From an uncultured Roseburia sp. (GTDB lineage: Bacteria; Bacillota; Clostridia; Lachnospirales; Lachnospiraceae), in assembly GCA_947642555.1 (NCBI GenBank), contig CANRSX010000007.1, positions 95,081 through 159,080 of the forward strand: a DNA stretch of 64,000 nucleotides, in the 5' to 3' direction. This document shows, one piece after another, positions 63,970 through 64,000 of the stretch. Position 1 is the stretch's first letter. Each line of letters opens with the position of its first letter. Position numbers and translations under genes: made by a program. The notes beneath the pieces were generated by a model that ran no database searches, was not told the origin of the DNA, and saw only the letters and a program-made list of their open reading frames with translations.

Positions 63970-64000
63970 ATGGAATTGATGAGTTTGTTAAAGGAAAGGC
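63970..64000 (+). CDS. Start of a gene cut by the window end, possibly nitroreductase
   Basis: ATG 63970 with CGGAGAATGAG upstream begins MELMSLLKER before the window ends. This N-terminus resembles nitroreductase-family proteins, but ten residues are too few for a firm call. A consensus promoter drives it. Confidence 0.35.
   Translation, partial: MELMSLLKER

Overview
The window reads as a chromosome segment of a motile, fairly GC-rich Firmicute, most likely a Lachnospiraceae (Clostridia) species. The evidence is the flagellar gene order (FliY with CheC-type sites, CheC, CheD, FlhF, FlhG), a CodY regulator, a sigma-K-like factor, YesN-type AraC regulators and lipoprotein sugar-binding proteins. 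Nearly every gene is on the + strand; one DUF1292 gene is on the - strand. No rRNA, tRNA, CRISPR array or insertion sequence was seen.

Layout. 1-4.9 kb is an accessory carbohydrate/regulatory region: the end of an AraC-type response regulator, an orphan solute-binding lipoprotein, an esterase, a DUF554 membrane protein and a second AraC regulator. 5.0-7.6 kb is a feoA-feoB-Cys-rich iron(II) uptake operon with its own promoter. 7.6-10.8 kb pairs a second orphan solute-binding lipoprotein with a methyl-accepting chemotaxis protein. 10.9-23.0 kb is mostly housekeeping: gltX, a UvrD-type helicase, a DUF1292 gene, a GH13-like protein that has lost its catalytic acids, a DUF5662 gene, a sigma-K-like factor, yifB, dprA and topA. 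codY (23.2-23.9 kb) carries a plausible CodY box inside its own promoter.

24.2-58.1 kb is one very large flagellar-chemotaxis locus: flgBC-fliEFGHIJ-motE-like-fliK-flgD-(TIGR02530-type gene)-flgE-[about 440 nt non-coding]-motAB-fliL-fliM-fliY-cheY-fliOPQR-flhBAFG-pilZ-cheBAWCD-small membrane protein-fliA-small protein-swrB-like-MltG-like-His/Cys-rich secreted protein. It encodes the rod, MS ring, C ring, export gate and ATPase, hook, stator, the flagellar sigma factor and the CheA/W/Y/B/C/D adaptation system; cheR, flagellin and filament-cap genes must lie elsewhere. The order dprA-topA-...-codY-flgB-...-fliA-swrB-like-rpsB-tsf matches the well-known Bacillus subtilis arrangement.

rpsB and tsf follow (58.4-60.2 kb). 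Instead of the usual pyrH-frr, the sequence turns sharply AT-rich and carries an AbiE-type toxin-antitoxin operon with two inverted repeats around its promoter, a truncated Cap4/DUF4297-like nuclease gene, an unrecognised 378-codon ORF, and the first codons of another gene. This looks like a horizontally acquired defence island.

The points most worth a second look are the catalytically dead GH13 protein, the FlgD hook-cap protein with two surface-protein-like helical repeats, the structured leader with mutually exclusive pairings between flgE and motA (where flbD is expected), and the AbiE island at the tsf boundary.
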